Positions 44,863 to 54,440 of a stretch of 64,000 nucleotides of DNA are shown piece after piece; position 1 is the stretch's first letter; each line of letters starts with the position of its first letter. Origin of the DNA: an uncultured Chitinophaga sp. Its GTDB lineage: Bacteria; Bacteroidota; Bacteroidia; Chitinophagales; Chitinophagaceae. The stretch is from positions 1 through 64,000 of the forward strand of contig NZ_CAMLHC010000007.1 of the NCBI RefSeq assembly GCF_946479755.1, given 5' to 3'. A program made the translations under genes and the position numbers. The notes below the pieces were generated by a model. That model did no database searches and was not told where the DNA came from. It worked only from the letters and a program-made list of their open reading frames with translations.

Positions 44863-46443
44863 ATGAAACAATTATTTGCCTTTGGGGTATATGGGTGCAT
44901 GCTACTGATTATCAGTATTCCTCTTCACGCGATCAACATTATACCTCAGCCAGCTGAAGTAAAAACCGGCACCGGCGTGTTCCAACTGACCAGCGCCACA
45001 GTCATAAACGCCGGCAACAATATTGTGGAAGCGCGTCAATTGCAACACGCAATACAGGAAGCATCTGGCCTGAACATCCAATTGAAAACATCTTCGAAAA
45101 ACAACTCCATTCGCCTGATTGTCGATGAAAAATTGAAAAAAGAACTCGGAGAGGAGGGCTACCTGTTGAAAGTAAATCCGGATAATATCTCTATCACTGC
45201 CCCTGCTTCAACTGGCATTTTTTACGGCATTCAATCCTTGCGCCAACTCATTCATGGTAATGGTAACACATATACGTTAAATGCGGTCAGTATCAAAGAT
45301 AAGCCTCGCTTTTCGTGGAGAGCCTTCATGCTCGACGAAGGCAGATACTTCAAAGGCAGCACAGTCGTGAAGCGTCTGCTGGATGAAATGGCCTTGCTGA
45401 AGATGAACACTTTTCACTGGCACCTTACCGACGACCAGGGCTGGCGCATTGAGATACTCAAATATCCGCAGCTCACTGCCATCGGCAGCCACCGCGACTC
45501 TACGCAAATTGGCGGGGATGCTGACGGCAATACCTATGACAGTAAGCCTCATGGGGGCTTCTATACGCAGGCAGCCATCAAAGAAATCATCAACTACGCT
45601 GCTGAAAGACATATCACTGTTATCCCGGAAATAGAAATGCCAGGGCATAGCGCTGCAGCCATTGCTTCCTATCCCTGGCTCGGAACATCGCAAAAAAGAA
45701 TCCGGGTACCATGCAAATTTGGCATACAATACGATGTATACAACGTAGCAGATCCAAAGGTAATTGCCTTTTTGCATGATGTTTTAGAGGAAGTGATCAA
45801 CCTATTTCCTTCTAAAGTAATACACATAGGTGGGGATGAAGTGAAGTTTGACCAGTGGAAGGCAGATGCCGGCGTACAGGCTTACATGAAAGAACATCAC
45901 ATTGTGTCTCCTGGAGACCTCCAGATTGCGTTCACCAACGGGATATCCAACTTCCTGGCTGGCAAATACCGCAGGATGGCCGGATGGAATGAAATCATGA
46001 ACAGCATGCTGGAGGATGTTGATGCCGGCAAGGTTTCCAACAGAGAAAAATTAGCGCCCGGCACTATTATACAGTTCTGGACAGGCGACCTTAAAATCAT
46101 TGACCAGGCTGTTTCAAGAGGTTACGATGTGGTGAACTCCTTCAGTGAGTTTACCTACCTTGATTATTCCTACAAAGACATTTCCCTGGAAAAAGCCTAT
46201 GGCTTTGATCCTATCCCCAAAGGGCTGGATCCAAAATATCATGCAAAAATACTCGGCACTGGCTGCCAGATGTGGGGCGAATGGATACCCGATGAAGCCA
46301 GTATGAATAAGCAGGTGTACCCAAGACTGGCCGCTTATGCGGAAGATGGCTGGACATTGGTTGCCAACAAAAATTTTGGCAATTTTTGCAAAGCACTGGA
46401 ATATTTTTCTGCCAGATGGAACGTAAAATGGGACGTGAACTAA
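44863..46443 (+). CDS. Beta-N-acetylhexosaminidase, GH20 (526 aa)
   Basis: Signal peptide (QLFAFGVYGCMLLIISIPLHA). GH20b-type N-terminal domain (IIPQPAEVKTGTGVFQLTSAT), then a TIM barrel with FHWHLTDDQGWRIEIL, VIPEIEMPGHSAAAIA and the catalytic pair D325-E326 in HIGGDEVKFDQW. The mechanism uses the substrate's N-acetyl group. It removes terminal GlcNAc or GalNAc. It sits 58 bp after the DUF3823 gene, within the SusC/SusD operon, and its substrate hints that the operon handles an amino-sugar-containing glycan. Confidence 0.95.
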   Translation: MKQLFAFGVYGCMLLIISIPLHAINIIPQPAEVKTGTGVFQLTSATVINAGNNIVEARQLQHAIQEASGLNIQLKTSSKNNSIRLIVDEKLKKELGEEGYLLKVNPDNISITAPASTGIFYGIQSLRQLIHGNGNTYTLNAVSIKDKPRFSWRAFMLDEGRYFKGSTVVKRLLDEMALLKMNTFHWHLTDDQGWRIEILKYPQLTAIGSHRDSTQIGGDADGNTYDSKPHGGFYTQAAIKEIINYAAERHITVIPEIEMPGHSAAAIASYPWLGTSQKRIRVPCKFGIQYDVYNVADPKVIAFLHDVLEEVINLFPSKVIHIGGDEVKFDQWKADAGVQAYMKEHHIVSPGDLQIAFTNGISNFLAGKYRRMAGWNEIMNSMLEDVDAGKVSNREKLAPGTIIQFWTGDLKIIDQAVSRGYDVVNSFSEFTYLDYSYKDISLEKAYGFDPIPKGLDPKYHAKILGTGCQMWGEWIPDEASMNKQVYPRLAAYAEDGWTLVANKNFGNFCKALEYFSARWNVKWDVN

Positions 46444-46444
46444 T

Positions 46445-47677
46445 ATGGCGATATCTGATCAGTCTCGTTCAGCTTCCGGGAAACAACGGCCCCAAAAATC
46501 AGATATTTCTTTTTTTAGCAACTTATTCAAATCACTAATGACGAAAGAATCCACTCAAATGAAAGGTACGCGCTTGTCCCATACTGTTGCGCCTGCAGAA
46601 CGTATAGTTTCAATAGATGCGCTACGGGGTTTTGATATGTTTTGGATTGCGGGCGGCGGCCCTATGGTATATGAATTTTTCAAGCTTTTCGCCAACCCGC
46701 TTCCATCCTGGTTGGAAGAACAATTCGATCATGTTCCGTGGGAGGGTTTTGTTGCCTGGGACCTGATCATGCCGCTCTTTTTGTTTATCGTGGGGGCCGC
46801 CATGCCGTTTTCGATAGGGAAACGGCTGGCGCAGGGGGATGGTCGCCGCAGCATTTACCTGAAAGTCATTTATCGCGTGCTGCTGTTGTGGGCGCTGGGC
46901 ATGGTTGCCCAAGGCAATCTGCTTCATTTCCGCATGGACGACCTGCTGCTTTACAGCAACACGCTTCAGGCAATTGCGGCGGGCTACCTGATTTCCGCAA
47001 TTGCATTGGTAGAGCTGCCGGTAAAAGGACAGGCTGTGCTGGCAGGCATTTTACTACTGATTTTTTGGGGGCTGATGCGTTTTGTACCGGTGCCGGGCCA
47101 TGGAATTGGGGTTCTTTCGCCCGAGGGAAATCTGGCAATGTGGGTTGATCAGTCTCTGTTAGGCCGTTTTCGGGACGGTAATGATTACACCTGGATCCTC
47201 AGCAGCATAGGATTCGGCGCTACGACGCTGATAGGCGTTCTGGCGGGCCATTTGCTACGCGCTCCGGGGCCTAAATTGCCCAAAGTGTTCTGGTTAATTA
47301 TATCAGGTCTGGCCTGCCTGTTGGCAGGCTGGCTTTGGAGTTTTGATTTTCCAATCATCAAGCATATCTGGACCAGCTCGATGGTTTTGTGGGCGGGAGG
47401 CTGGAGTCTCTTGTTACTTGCATTATTTTACTGGGTGATAGACATTTTAGGCTACCAGCGGTGGGCATTTGTCTTCATCATTATCGGCACAAATGCTATT
47501 GTAGCCTATATAGCACCGGATATCATCCGCTTTGCCGACATTAGTCACACCTTGTTCGCAGGTCTGGCAAAACATCTGGGGCAATTTGGTGGTTTTCTGC
47601 TGACCGCTGGCACTTTTGGCGTTCTCTGGCTCTTGCTTTATTATATGTATCGCAATAAAACCTTCGTGCGGATATAA
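46445..47677 (+). CDS. nagX: Heparan-alpha-glucosaminide N-acetyltransferase-like membrane protein (NagX/DUF5009)
   Basis: Begins 1 bp after the GH20 stop; the actual start may be ATG 46538 or 46559 because the first 30-40 residues look non-conserved. Hallmark RIVSIDALRGFDMFWIAGGG, then WEGFVAWDLIMPLFLFIVGAAMPFSIGKR. About ten membrane spans follow, ending LLYYMYRNKTFV. NagX-like proteins belong to the HGSNAT family, are widespread in Bacteroidota chitin and GlcNAc loci, and are thought to acetylate or transport amino sugars. The tight coupling to GH20 supports a GlcNAc role. Symbol used by family only. Confidence 0.88.
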   Translation: MAISDQSRSASGKQRPQKSDISFFSNLFKSLMTKESTQMKGTRLSHTVAPAERIVSIDALRGFDMFWIAGGGPMVYEFFKLFANPLPSWLEEQFDHVPWEGFVAWDLIMPLFLFIVGAAMPFSIGKRLAQGDGRRSIYLKVIYRVLLLWALGMVAQGNLLHFRMDDLLLYSNTLQAIAAGYLISAIALVELPVKGQAVLAGILLLIFWGLMRFVPVPGHGIGVLSPEGNLAMWVDQSLLGRFRDGNDYTWILSSIGFGATTLIGVLAGHLLRAPGPKLPKVFWLIISGLACLLAGWLWSFDFPIIKHIWTSSMVLWAGGWSLLLLALFYWVIDILGYQRWAFVFIIIGTNAIVAYIAPDIIRFADISHTLFAGLAKHLGQFGGFLLTAGTFGVLWLLLYYMYRNKTFVRI

Positions 47678-47772
47678 CGTACTGCCATGAAACCCTGACC
47701 AGATAAGACGAATCGGTTTATAATTTTTCACCAAAAAAATGAATCTCTATGAGAATTTATGCATTGTTACTA

Positions 47773-48013
47773 GAGGTTATTTCATAAATACTATATAATT
47801 CTTCTCATCAGGATTAAAGCAAAAGCAAGATGAATAAGTGCTTGATAGCGTTCTATTTCTCTGTCATATCGTGCGATTACACGTTTGAAGGCATTGAGCC
47901 ATGTAAAAAAACGTTCTATCTTCCATCTGCGCTTGTATCTTCTAAGCTGACGACCATCCTGAGCTGCCATCTTAAAAAAAACGGGCGGGATTGTTGTAAA
48001 CTGATTCTTTTTT
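47773..48013 (-). mobile_element. IS5/IS4-type transposase remnant with one terminal end
   Basis: On the minus strand the frame ends KMAAQDGRQLRRYKRRWKIE and continues RFFTWLNAFKRVIARYDREI, then ERYQALIHLAFALILMRRII and stop (47791-47793). These are hallmark C-terminal residues of IS5-type DDE transposases. Upstream on the minus strand the frame runs to about 48013 and then meets stops, so only the last ~75 residues remain. A terminal-repeat-like end, GAGGTTATTTCATAAAT, is at 47773-47789. It lies between the NagX gene and a truncated protease. Confidence 0.75.
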
Positions 48014-48157
48014 ACTTCAAAACGCTTTCATTTTTCAGATTTTTTCCGAAGAATAAAAAAAATCAGCTGTCGCATAGGAAGAATGTAGTCGATCGGTGTT
48101 TTATTAGTTTGGCAGATTCCTTTTATGACCTGGACCATATTTTTAACGATCATACCT

Positions 48158-48685
48158 ATGCTAAAAAGACATAAGCTATCGCTTTTGATGGTGCTTTTAT
48201 TGCCTTTTATTACTTATGCTCAGGAAGGGATGCCTGTATTTGTCCGTCCTTGTGGTACAGAGATACTACAAAAGGAATGGCGAAAGAATTCTATTTTCCG
48301 GGGAAGGGAGCAAGCTGCCAACAAAGCTATCCTGCAAAGGCATTACATGGCCGCCCCTGGTCAACTGGCGCCTCCTCTGACTTTAGTTACATTACCTGTA
48401 GTTATACATATTGTGAATGAAGACCCAGACGCTTATTCTGATGCTGATGTCGCGGAATCAATAAAGATACTTAATGACGCATTCAGCGGGAAATTCTCTT
48501 ATCCCGTAAGGACAAGCCGCGTATTCGATAAAAACAAACACTACCTTATCCCCCCTGCGGCGCTGGCCGCGGGGGATAACAACCTTTTATTATCTCACCT
48601 TAAACACATACATATATGTACCGTAAACTATTATTGGTTATACTTTTGGGTATTGGAGGGATGGGGTGTAACAAAGAAATGGTAA
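48158..48685 (+). pseudogene. Truncated M43-type metalloprotease, N-terminal fragment
   Basis: Signal peptide (LSLLMVLLLPFITYA then QEGMP). Then the N-terminal pattern of pappalysin-like (M43) proteases: CGTEILQKEWRKN, ANKAILQRHY, LTLVTLPVVIHIVNEDPDAY, SDADVAESIKILNDAFSG. The family continues with a catalytic HExxH domain, but here the match stops near residue 108 (nt 48480). About 60 unrelated residues follow to a stop at 48685 that overlaps the next gene. Hence a broken relic, probably cut by the event that left the IS fragment. Confidence 0.6.
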
Positions 48686-50208
48686 AGGAAACAGCGGCCC
48701 CGGATCCGAAAAATACTGCTAAACGCTCGCTCACAGCAGGTGTGACAGGCTCCAGTGCTACCTATGATTATATTCTCTGGGAAGTGGATACCGTAAAAAA
48801 CGAAAATCCGTACAAGTTTGATCAGATGGCCGGCATCGACAGATACCAGGGGCAGCTCTATATACTCGGCGGAAACTGTGTTAGTTGGAATGGCGAGGAT
48901 AATTTATGGGAGCTATGGAAAGGTGCTAATGTCAACAATGCCGTGTTGCAGTTGCAGCCAAAACCTGCAGCTAACTTTCCTAACTATCGTACGGAAGGAA
49001 ACGACTGGTGTAACTATTGGCTGATGGGACTTTGGATAGATCCGTCTGATGGTAAATTCTACTCCATTGCCTACAGTGAATACAACTACATGAAAGAATG
49101 GGAAAAAGAAGCAAAGGAACGGCGCATGGGGCTTGCTACGTCGGTTGACAATGGACAAACATGGACCTATCAGGGCGATATCATCACGCAGGACAAATCC
49201 ATCCCACCGCCGGCGGGTCAAAAATATTACGGTGCGGGTGATCTTGATCTTTTCATTCCGGGCGATGGGTATGCGTATGTCTATTATAAAAAAGGCTTCT
49301 ATTCAGATGATAGTACGCTGGAGAGAACGGAGCAGGATATTTGTGTGGCCAGGTGCCTGCTCAGTGATAAACTTGCACCGGGGTATTGGAAGAAATTCTA
49401 CAACGGTAGCTGGGTGGAAGCCGGCATTGGTGGCCATGAAACCATCATTATACCGGACGTGAATATTGCCAATGTATGTTACAATAAATTCCTCAAAAAA
49501 TATGTTTGCATTGGCAATGATACCGATGGTAAAACATTTATTTCTTTTGCCAATAGTATGCCAACACAGGATTGGAGCCCCAGGGATTTCGGTTTTCCGC
49601 AAATCTCCTGGTGGTACAACTGGTTTGTGAATGTAACCAACAATAACCAGCATGTCATGGGGCAGTCGTTCAAGCTCTATACCGCCGGGTTAAATCTGGT
49701 TACCAAAATTCGGCACGGGTATGATTACCATATCGTGTTCGATATGAAAGAATATGACCGGACTGGTTGGGAAGTGATCGACTTTTCCTCTCAGGATCCC
49801 TGGCCTTCAGCGCCTCAGGAAGGTGGTGCTGCTTATGTACTGGACAATAATCCATATACGTTTTGGTCTACCGCCTGGGTAAACGGGGAAGCGCCTTTTC
49901 CGCATCATATTACCATCGATACGAAATCGGTAAAATCGTTGCATGGTATTACATTTAAGAATCGTAAATTTGATATCGACTCCAGCGGCCAGCCCAAAGA
50001 TGTGCAGGTATTGGTGAGCCAGGATAACGTTAACTGGCAAACGGCGGCTACTTATACTAACATCGAAATACCGGAAGGCCCTGTAGAAGAAAGCAAAACA
50101 AGGCTTTCATTTCCTGCAGCAGTGAATGCACGTTACCTGAAACTGGTGGTCACCGCTATTCACGGCACTAACAAGGTGTTGTACTTTTCTGAGATCAGTG
50201 CATTCTGA
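48616..50208 (+). CDS. Lipoprotein with sialidase-like propeller region and C-terminal F5/8 type C (CBM32-like) domain
   Basis: 530 residues. Lipobox LLVILLGIGGMGCNKEM. The central part (about residues 45-375) has repeating blade-like segments with Asp and Trp (MGLATSVDNGQTWTYQGDIITQDKS, DLDLFIPGDGYAYVYYKKGFYSDDS), resembling exo-glycosidase propellers of the GH43/GH33 or DUF4185 type; catalytic residues not assigned. The C-terminal ~130 residues form a discoidin-like domain (GAAYVLDNNPYTFWSTAWV, ITFKNRKFD ... PKDVQVLVSQDNVNW, RYLKLVV). Gap to the next GH110 gene is 25 bp, so co-transcribed. Confidence 0.8.
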   Translation: MYRKLLLVILLGIGGMGCNKEMVKETAAPDPKNTAKRSLTAGVTGSSATYDYILWEVDTVKNENPYKFDQMAGIDRYQGQLYILGGNCVSWNGEDNLWELWKGANVNNAVLQLQPKPAANFPNYRTEGNDWCNYWLMGLWIDPSDGKFYSIAYSEYNYMKEWEKEAKERRMGLATSVDNGQTWTYQGDIITQDKSIPPPAGQKYYGAGDLDLFIPGDGYAYVYYKKGFYSDDSTLERTEQDICVARCLLSDKLAPGYWKKFYNGSWVEAGIGGHETIIIPDVNIANVCYNKFLKKYVCIGNDTDGKTFISFANSMPTQDWSPRDFGFPQISWWYNWFVNVTNNNQHVMGQSFKLYTAGLNLVTKIRHGYDYHIVFDMKEYDRTGWEVIDFSSQDPWPSAPQEGGAAYVLDNNPYTFWSTAWVNGEAPFPHHITIDTKSVKSLHGITFKNRKFDIDSSGQPKDVQVLVSQDNVNWQTAATYTNIEIPEGPVEESKTRLSFPAAVNARYLKLVVTAIHGTNKVLYFSEISAF

Positions 50209-50233
50209 TGATTTATCTTTAATAATTAACAAG

Positions 50234-52036
50234 ATGAGAATTACATTGGTATCTTTTTTACTACTGGTCCTTAACAGCACGTGTTTCGGCCAGCAGGATA
50301 CTGTTCAGATAAACGTAACAGCTTATGGCATCCATCCTGACAGCCGGGTCAATATAGAACCGAAGATCAGGGAGCTGTTGAAAGAAAACAGGAACGCGCG
50401 CTACCTGAAACTGGTTTTTCCCCGTGGCAGGTACGACTTTTATCCGAATAAAGATAGGGAGGATTTGTCCGACGCCCCCGTTGGGATTGAGATCCGCGAC
50501 AGGTCGGGTGTATGCATCGACGGTCAGGGATCGGAGTTTGTATTTCATGAAAAGATGATGGCGTTCAACGTACAGAATGCGAAGGATATAACGCTCCGGA
50601 ATTTCAGCATCGACTGGGACCGGCCTTTAATTTCGCAGGCGGAGATTGTGGGATACAGCGACACCTTTCTGGATCTGAAGATAGACAAAAACGAATATCC
50701 GTACGAGATAAAGAACGATATACTTTACTTTACAGGAGAGGAATGGAAAAGTAAGATTGGCACCGATTACAATAATATCTTCAATGCAGGTAATAAAGAC
50801 CTCGTATACGAGACCACCGATAATCCTTTGGGGGAAATTTGGAACGCCACGGCTGAATTGCGTGAGAATGGGTTGGTACGGCTGCATTTCCCGCTTGAAA
50901 GGAAGCCGGAGCGGGGAACGCTGATTGCCCTTTACCACGACTATTACATCACTGATGGTATACAGCTGATGCGGAGCAGCCGGCTGTGGCTGGAGCAAAT
51001 CAACATTTACCATGCCCTGAGTGTTGGGGTCGGCGCTTCCGAATGTGAAGACATCACCCTGAAGCAGGTGAATATCATAGCCAATGAAAAGAAAAATCGT
51101 GTATTCAGTACCGTAGCCGACGCCACGCATTTTAATGGTTGTAAAGGCCGCATTGTGATCGACAGTTGCAAGGTAACCGGCGCCGGCGATGATTTTATCA
51201 ATATACATGGTATGTATGCCCCGGTAGTCAAAGTATTGAGCGATCATGAAGTGCTGCTGGCGCCGAATGATAGGTACATAGGCTTTGAGAAGGGCGATAA
51301 AGCCTGGCGTGTGGATACGGCTACCATGCAGCGCAGGCAGATTTTATCCGTGGCAAAGCAGGAGGATGTATCGAAAGGATACCGTCTTACGTTCACCGAG
51401 AATATCACCAATATACTCAAGCGTGGAGATCTGCTGGAAAATATAGACAAGAACCCGGATGTGGAGATCACCAATTGCCGCGTGATGAAGCGCCACCGCG
51501 CAAGGGGGATACTGGTAACCAGTCCAGGCAAAGTACGTATATCCAATAACTACTTCAATACTGCGGGCTCAGCCATCCTCATTGAAGGCGACCGGACCGT
51601 GTATTATGAATCAGGTGCAGTGAGGGATGTAGCTATTGAAAACAATGACTTTGAGAACAGTTTTACCTCCCGCTGGGGAGAAGGAGTTATTTCCATTACA
51701 CCTTCTATTATTCCGAAAGATTCAGCCTCTCCGGCATATCATCACAACATCCGTATCACCGGGAACACCTTCAGGCATTTCGACCATGCGTTGCTGTACG
51801 CCCGTTCCGTAGATACACTGGTGTTTTCATCTAACAGAATGATATATACGAATACGTATCCGCCATTTTCCCGTAAGGTGAATGTGTACCTCGATGGATG
51901 CCGGCATGTAACTATTGGCGATAATATTTGTGACGCAGCATTTCCGGGAAAGAATGTGTGGATTAAACGTATGGAGAAGACGGATTTGGAGCAGTACGGA
52001 AGTTGTCCGTTGAAAGTATCTCCGGCGGAGGATTAG
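50234..52036 (+). CDS. GH110-type alpha-1,3-galactosidase, copy A (600 aa)
   Basis: Start at ATG 50234, giving signal peptide MRITLVSFLLLVLNSTCFG. Right-handed beta-helix with GH110 phrases VFPRGRYDFYPNKD, ITLRNFSIDWDRPLISQAEI, DATHFNGCKG and GAGDDFINIHGMYAP, FNTAGSAILIEGD, RWGEGVISITPSI. Candidate catalytic acids are Asp296, Asp319 and Asp320; their spacing (23-24) equals that of the triad I recall for the Akkermansia enzyme AmGH110A. GH110 are inverting exo-enzymes removing alpha-1,3-linked galactose, as in blood group B or alpha-Gal epitopes. Almost identical to copy B downstream. Confidence 0.88.
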   Translation: MRITLVSFLLLVLNSTCFGQQDTVQINVTAYGIHPDSRVNIEPKIRELLKENRNARYLKLVFPRGRYDFYPNKDREDLSDAPVGIEIRDRSGVCIDGQGSEFVFHEKMMAFNVQNAKDITLRNFSIDWDRPLISQAEIVGYSDTFLDLKIDKNEYPYEIKNDILYFTGEEWKSKIGTDYNNIFNAGNKDLVYETTDNPLGEIWNATAELRENGLVRLHFPLERKPERGTLIALYHDYYITDGIQLMRSSRLWLEQINIYHALSVGVGASECEDITLKQVNIIANEKKNRVFSTVADATHFNGCKGRIVIDSCKVTGAGDDFINIHGMYAPVVKVLSDHEVLLAPNDRYIGFEKGDKAWRVDTATMQRRQILSVAKQEDVSKGYRLTFTENITNILKRGDLLENIDKNPDVEITNCRVMKRHRARGILVTSPGKVRISNNYFNTAGSAILIEGDRTVYYESGAVRDVAIENNDFENSFTSRWGEGVISITPSIIPKDSASPAYHHNIRITGNTFRHFDHALLYARSVDTLVFSSNRMIYTNTYPPFSRKVNVYLDGCRHVTIGDNICDAAFPGKNVWIKRMEKTDLEQYGSCPLKVSPAED

Positions 52037-52104
52037 TCCGGCATACTAAACTTATCAGGATAAATTATTCTTCCTGCTAATTCCCGGATAGTTTCAAACT
52101 TAAT

Positions 52105-52212
52105 AAGGCTGTCTCAAAAGTAATTTTTACCCAATTTTATCCGGGTACCTGATGGAGAGAATTTTCGTTTACGATATGCTCAGTGCCTTCAGATTACTTT
52201 TGGGATAGCCTC
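52105..52212. repeat. MITE-like element, copy 1 (degenerate terminal repeats)
   Basis: 108 bases. Left end AAGGCTGTCTCAAAAGTAAT (52105-52124) and right end ATTACTTTTGGGATAGCCTC (52193-52212) are imperfect inverted repeats. Homologous to the element at 54333, and follows the GH110 copy at a comparable distance, so it was copied with the gene. Confidence 0.75.
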
Positions 52213-52445
52213 TGATCTTGTTGACTGTGCCGGCAAAGCATGATTGCAATATGTACTTAAACCTGTATTATTGGTAAAAATGCCCAATCAATAAGGCAGA
52301 AATGCGCGCCAATGTGGAAGGCTTTATGAACAATCGAAAAAAGGTTAAAAACAAGGTGCAGAAATATTTTCACGAAAAGCACGTCAGATATGCCGCTTAT
52401 GAAATCAGCAAGAACTAATTTAAGTAATGATTAATTATTAACAAG
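52213..52445. other. Spacer between the GH110 copies with a short open fragment
   Basis: Unique to this side. Contains a 38-codon open stretch (52302-52418) of a basic, helix-like peptide, MRANVEGFMNNRKKVKN and on to AAYEISKN. It does not look like a whole gene and could be the tail of a lost one. The last 12 bases before the copy B start repeat those before copy A. Confidence 0.4.
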
Positions 52446-54263
52446 ATGAGAATTACATTGATATCTTTTTTACTACTGGTCCTTAACAGCTCGTGTTTTG
52501 GCCAGCAGGATACTGTTGAGATAAACGTAACAGATTATGGCATCCATCCTGACAGCCGGGTCAATATAGAACCGGAGATCAGGAAGCTGTTGAAAGAAAA
52601 CAGGAACGCGCGCTATCTGAAACTGGTTTTTCCCCGTGGCAGGTACGACTTTTATCCGAATAAAGATAGTGAGGATTTGTCCGACGCCCCCGTTGGGATT
52701 GAGATCCGCGACAGGTCGGGTGTATGCATCGACGGTCAGGGATCGGAGTTTGTATTTCATGAAAAGATGATGGCGTTCAACGTACAGAATGCGAAGGATA
52801 TAACGCTCCGGAATTTCAGCATCGACTGGGACCGGCCTTTAATTTCGCAGGCGGAGATTGTGGGATACAGCGACACCTTTCTGGATCTGAAGATAGACAA
52901 AAACGAATATCCGTACGAGATAAAGAACGATATACTTTACTTTACAGGAGAGGAATGGAAAAGTAAGATTGGCACCGATTACAATAATATCTTCAATGCA
53001 GGTAATAAAGACCTCGTATACGAGACCACCGATAATCCTTTGGGGGAAATTTGGAACGCCACGGCTGAATTGCGTGAGAATGGGTTGGTACGGCTGCATT
53101 TCCCGCTTGAAAGGAAGCCGGAGCGGGGAACGCTGATTGCCCTTTACCACGACTATTACATCACTGATGGTATACAGCTGATGCGGAGCAGCCGGCTGTG
53201 GCTGGAGCAAATCAACATTTACCATGCCCTGAGTGTTGGGGTCGGCGCTTCCGAATGTGAAGACATCACCCTGAAGCAGGTGAATATCATAGCCAATGAA
53301 AAGAAAAATCGTGTATTCAGTACCGTAGCCGACGCCACGCATTTTAGTGGTTGTAAAGGCCGCATTGTGATCGACGGATGCACGGTAACCGGCGCGGGCG
53401 ATGATTTTGTCAATATACATAGTATGTATGCCCCGGTAGTCGAAGTATTGAGCGATCATGAAGTGCTGCTGGCGCAGCATGATAGGTACATAGGCTTTGA
53501 GCAGGGCGAAAAAGCCTGGCGTGTGGATACAGCTACCATGCAGCGCAGGCAGATTTTATCCGTGGTAGGGCAGGAGGATGAATTGGAAAACGACGATGTT
53601 ACAGGACACCGGATTAAGTTCAACGAGAATATCACCGGTATACTCAAAATTGGAGATCTGCTGGAAAATATAGACAAGAACCCGGATGTGGAGATCACCA
53701 ATTGCCGCGTGATGAAGCGCCACCGCGCAAGGGGGATACTGGTAACCAGTCCAGGCAAAGTACGTATATCCAATAACTACTTCAATACTGCGGGCTCAGC
53801 CATCCTCATTGAAGGCGACCGGACCGTGTATTATGAATCAGGTGCAGTGAGGGATGTAGCTATTGAAAACAATGACTTTGAGAACAGTTTTACCTCCCGC
53901 TGGGGAGAAGGAGTTATTTCCATTACACCTTCTATTATTCCGAAAGATTCAGCCTCTCCGGCATATCATCACAACATCCGTATCACCGGGAACACCTTCA
54001 GGCATTTCGACCATGCGTTGCTGTACGCCCGTTCCGTAGATACACTGGTGTTTTCATCTAACAGAATGATATATACGAATACGTATCCGCCATTTTCCCG
54101 TAAGGTGAATGTGTACCTCGATGGATGCCGGCATGTAACTATTGGCGATAATATTTGTGACGCAGCATTTCCGGGAAAGAATGTGTGGATTAAACGTATG
54201 GAGAAGACGGATTTGGAGCAGTACGGAAGTTGTCCGTTGAAAGTATCTCCGGCGGAGGATTAG
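52446..54263 (+). CDS. GH110-type alpha-1,3-galactosidase, copy B (605 aa)
   Basis: Tandem paralogue of copy A with the same signal peptide and fold. Asp296, Asp319 and Asp320 are kept (53331 onward), but the nearby site differs: HFSGCKG, VTGAGDDFVNIHSMYAPVV. It is identical to copy A in long stretches (52671-53345 and 53651-54263) and differs in the first 75 codons and in 53346-53650, where it has five extra residues. This suggests repeated gene conversion around a deliberately different active-site region. It may act on a related but different substrate. Confidence 0.88.
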   Translation: MRITLISFLLLVLNSSCFGQQDTVEINVTDYGIHPDSRVNIEPEIRKLLKENRNARYLKLVFPRGRYDFYPNKDSEDLSDAPVGIEIRDRSGVCIDGQGSEFVFHEKMMAFNVQNAKDITLRNFSIDWDRPLISQAEIVGYSDTFLDLKIDKNEYPYEIKNDILYFTGEEWKSKIGTDYNNIFNAGNKDLVYETTDNPLGEIWNATAELRENGLVRLHFPLERKPERGTLIALYHDYYITDGIQLMRSSRLWLEQINIYHALSVGVGASECEDITLKQVNIIANEKKNRVFSTVADATHFSGCKGRIVIDGCTVTGAGDDFVNIHSMYAPVVEVLSDHEVLLAQHDRYIGFEQGEKAWRVDTATMQRRQILSVVGQEDELENDDVTGHRIKFNENITGILKIGDLLENIDKNPDVEITNCRVMKRHRARGILVTSPGKVRISNNYFNTAGSAILIEGDRTVYYESGAVRDVAIENNDFENSFTSRWGEGVISITPSIIPKDSASPAYHHNIRITGNTFRHFDHALLYARSVDTLVFSSNRMIYTNTYPPFSRKVNVYLDGCRHVTIGDNICDAAFPGKNVWIKRMEKTDLEQYGSCPLKVSPAED

Positions 54264-54332
54264 TCCGGCATACTAAACTTATCAGGATAAATTATTCTTC
54301 CTGCTAATTCCCCGGATAGTTTCGAACTTAAT

Positions 54333-54440
54333 GAGGCTGTCTCAAAAGTAATTTTTACCCAATTTTATCCGGGTACCTGGTGGAGAGAGTTTTCGTTTAC
54401 GATATTCTCAGTGCCTTCAGATTACTTTTGAGACAGCCTC
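54333..54440. repeat. MITE-like element, copy 2 (perfect terminal inverted repeats)
   Basis: 108 bases with perfect 20-base terminal inverted repeats: GAGGCTGTCTCAAAAGTAAT (54333-54352) and its complement (54421-54440). There is no coding capacity. The end sequence resembles IS1182/IS5-type terminal repeats. No convincing target duplication seen. The long inverted repeat could also act as a transcription terminator for GH110 copy B. Confidence 0.85.

Noticed and set aside
48551..48575. GC-rich hairpin before the F5/8 lipoprotein gene
   Set aside because: No T tract on the plus strand and it sits within the truncated-protease frame; function unclear.
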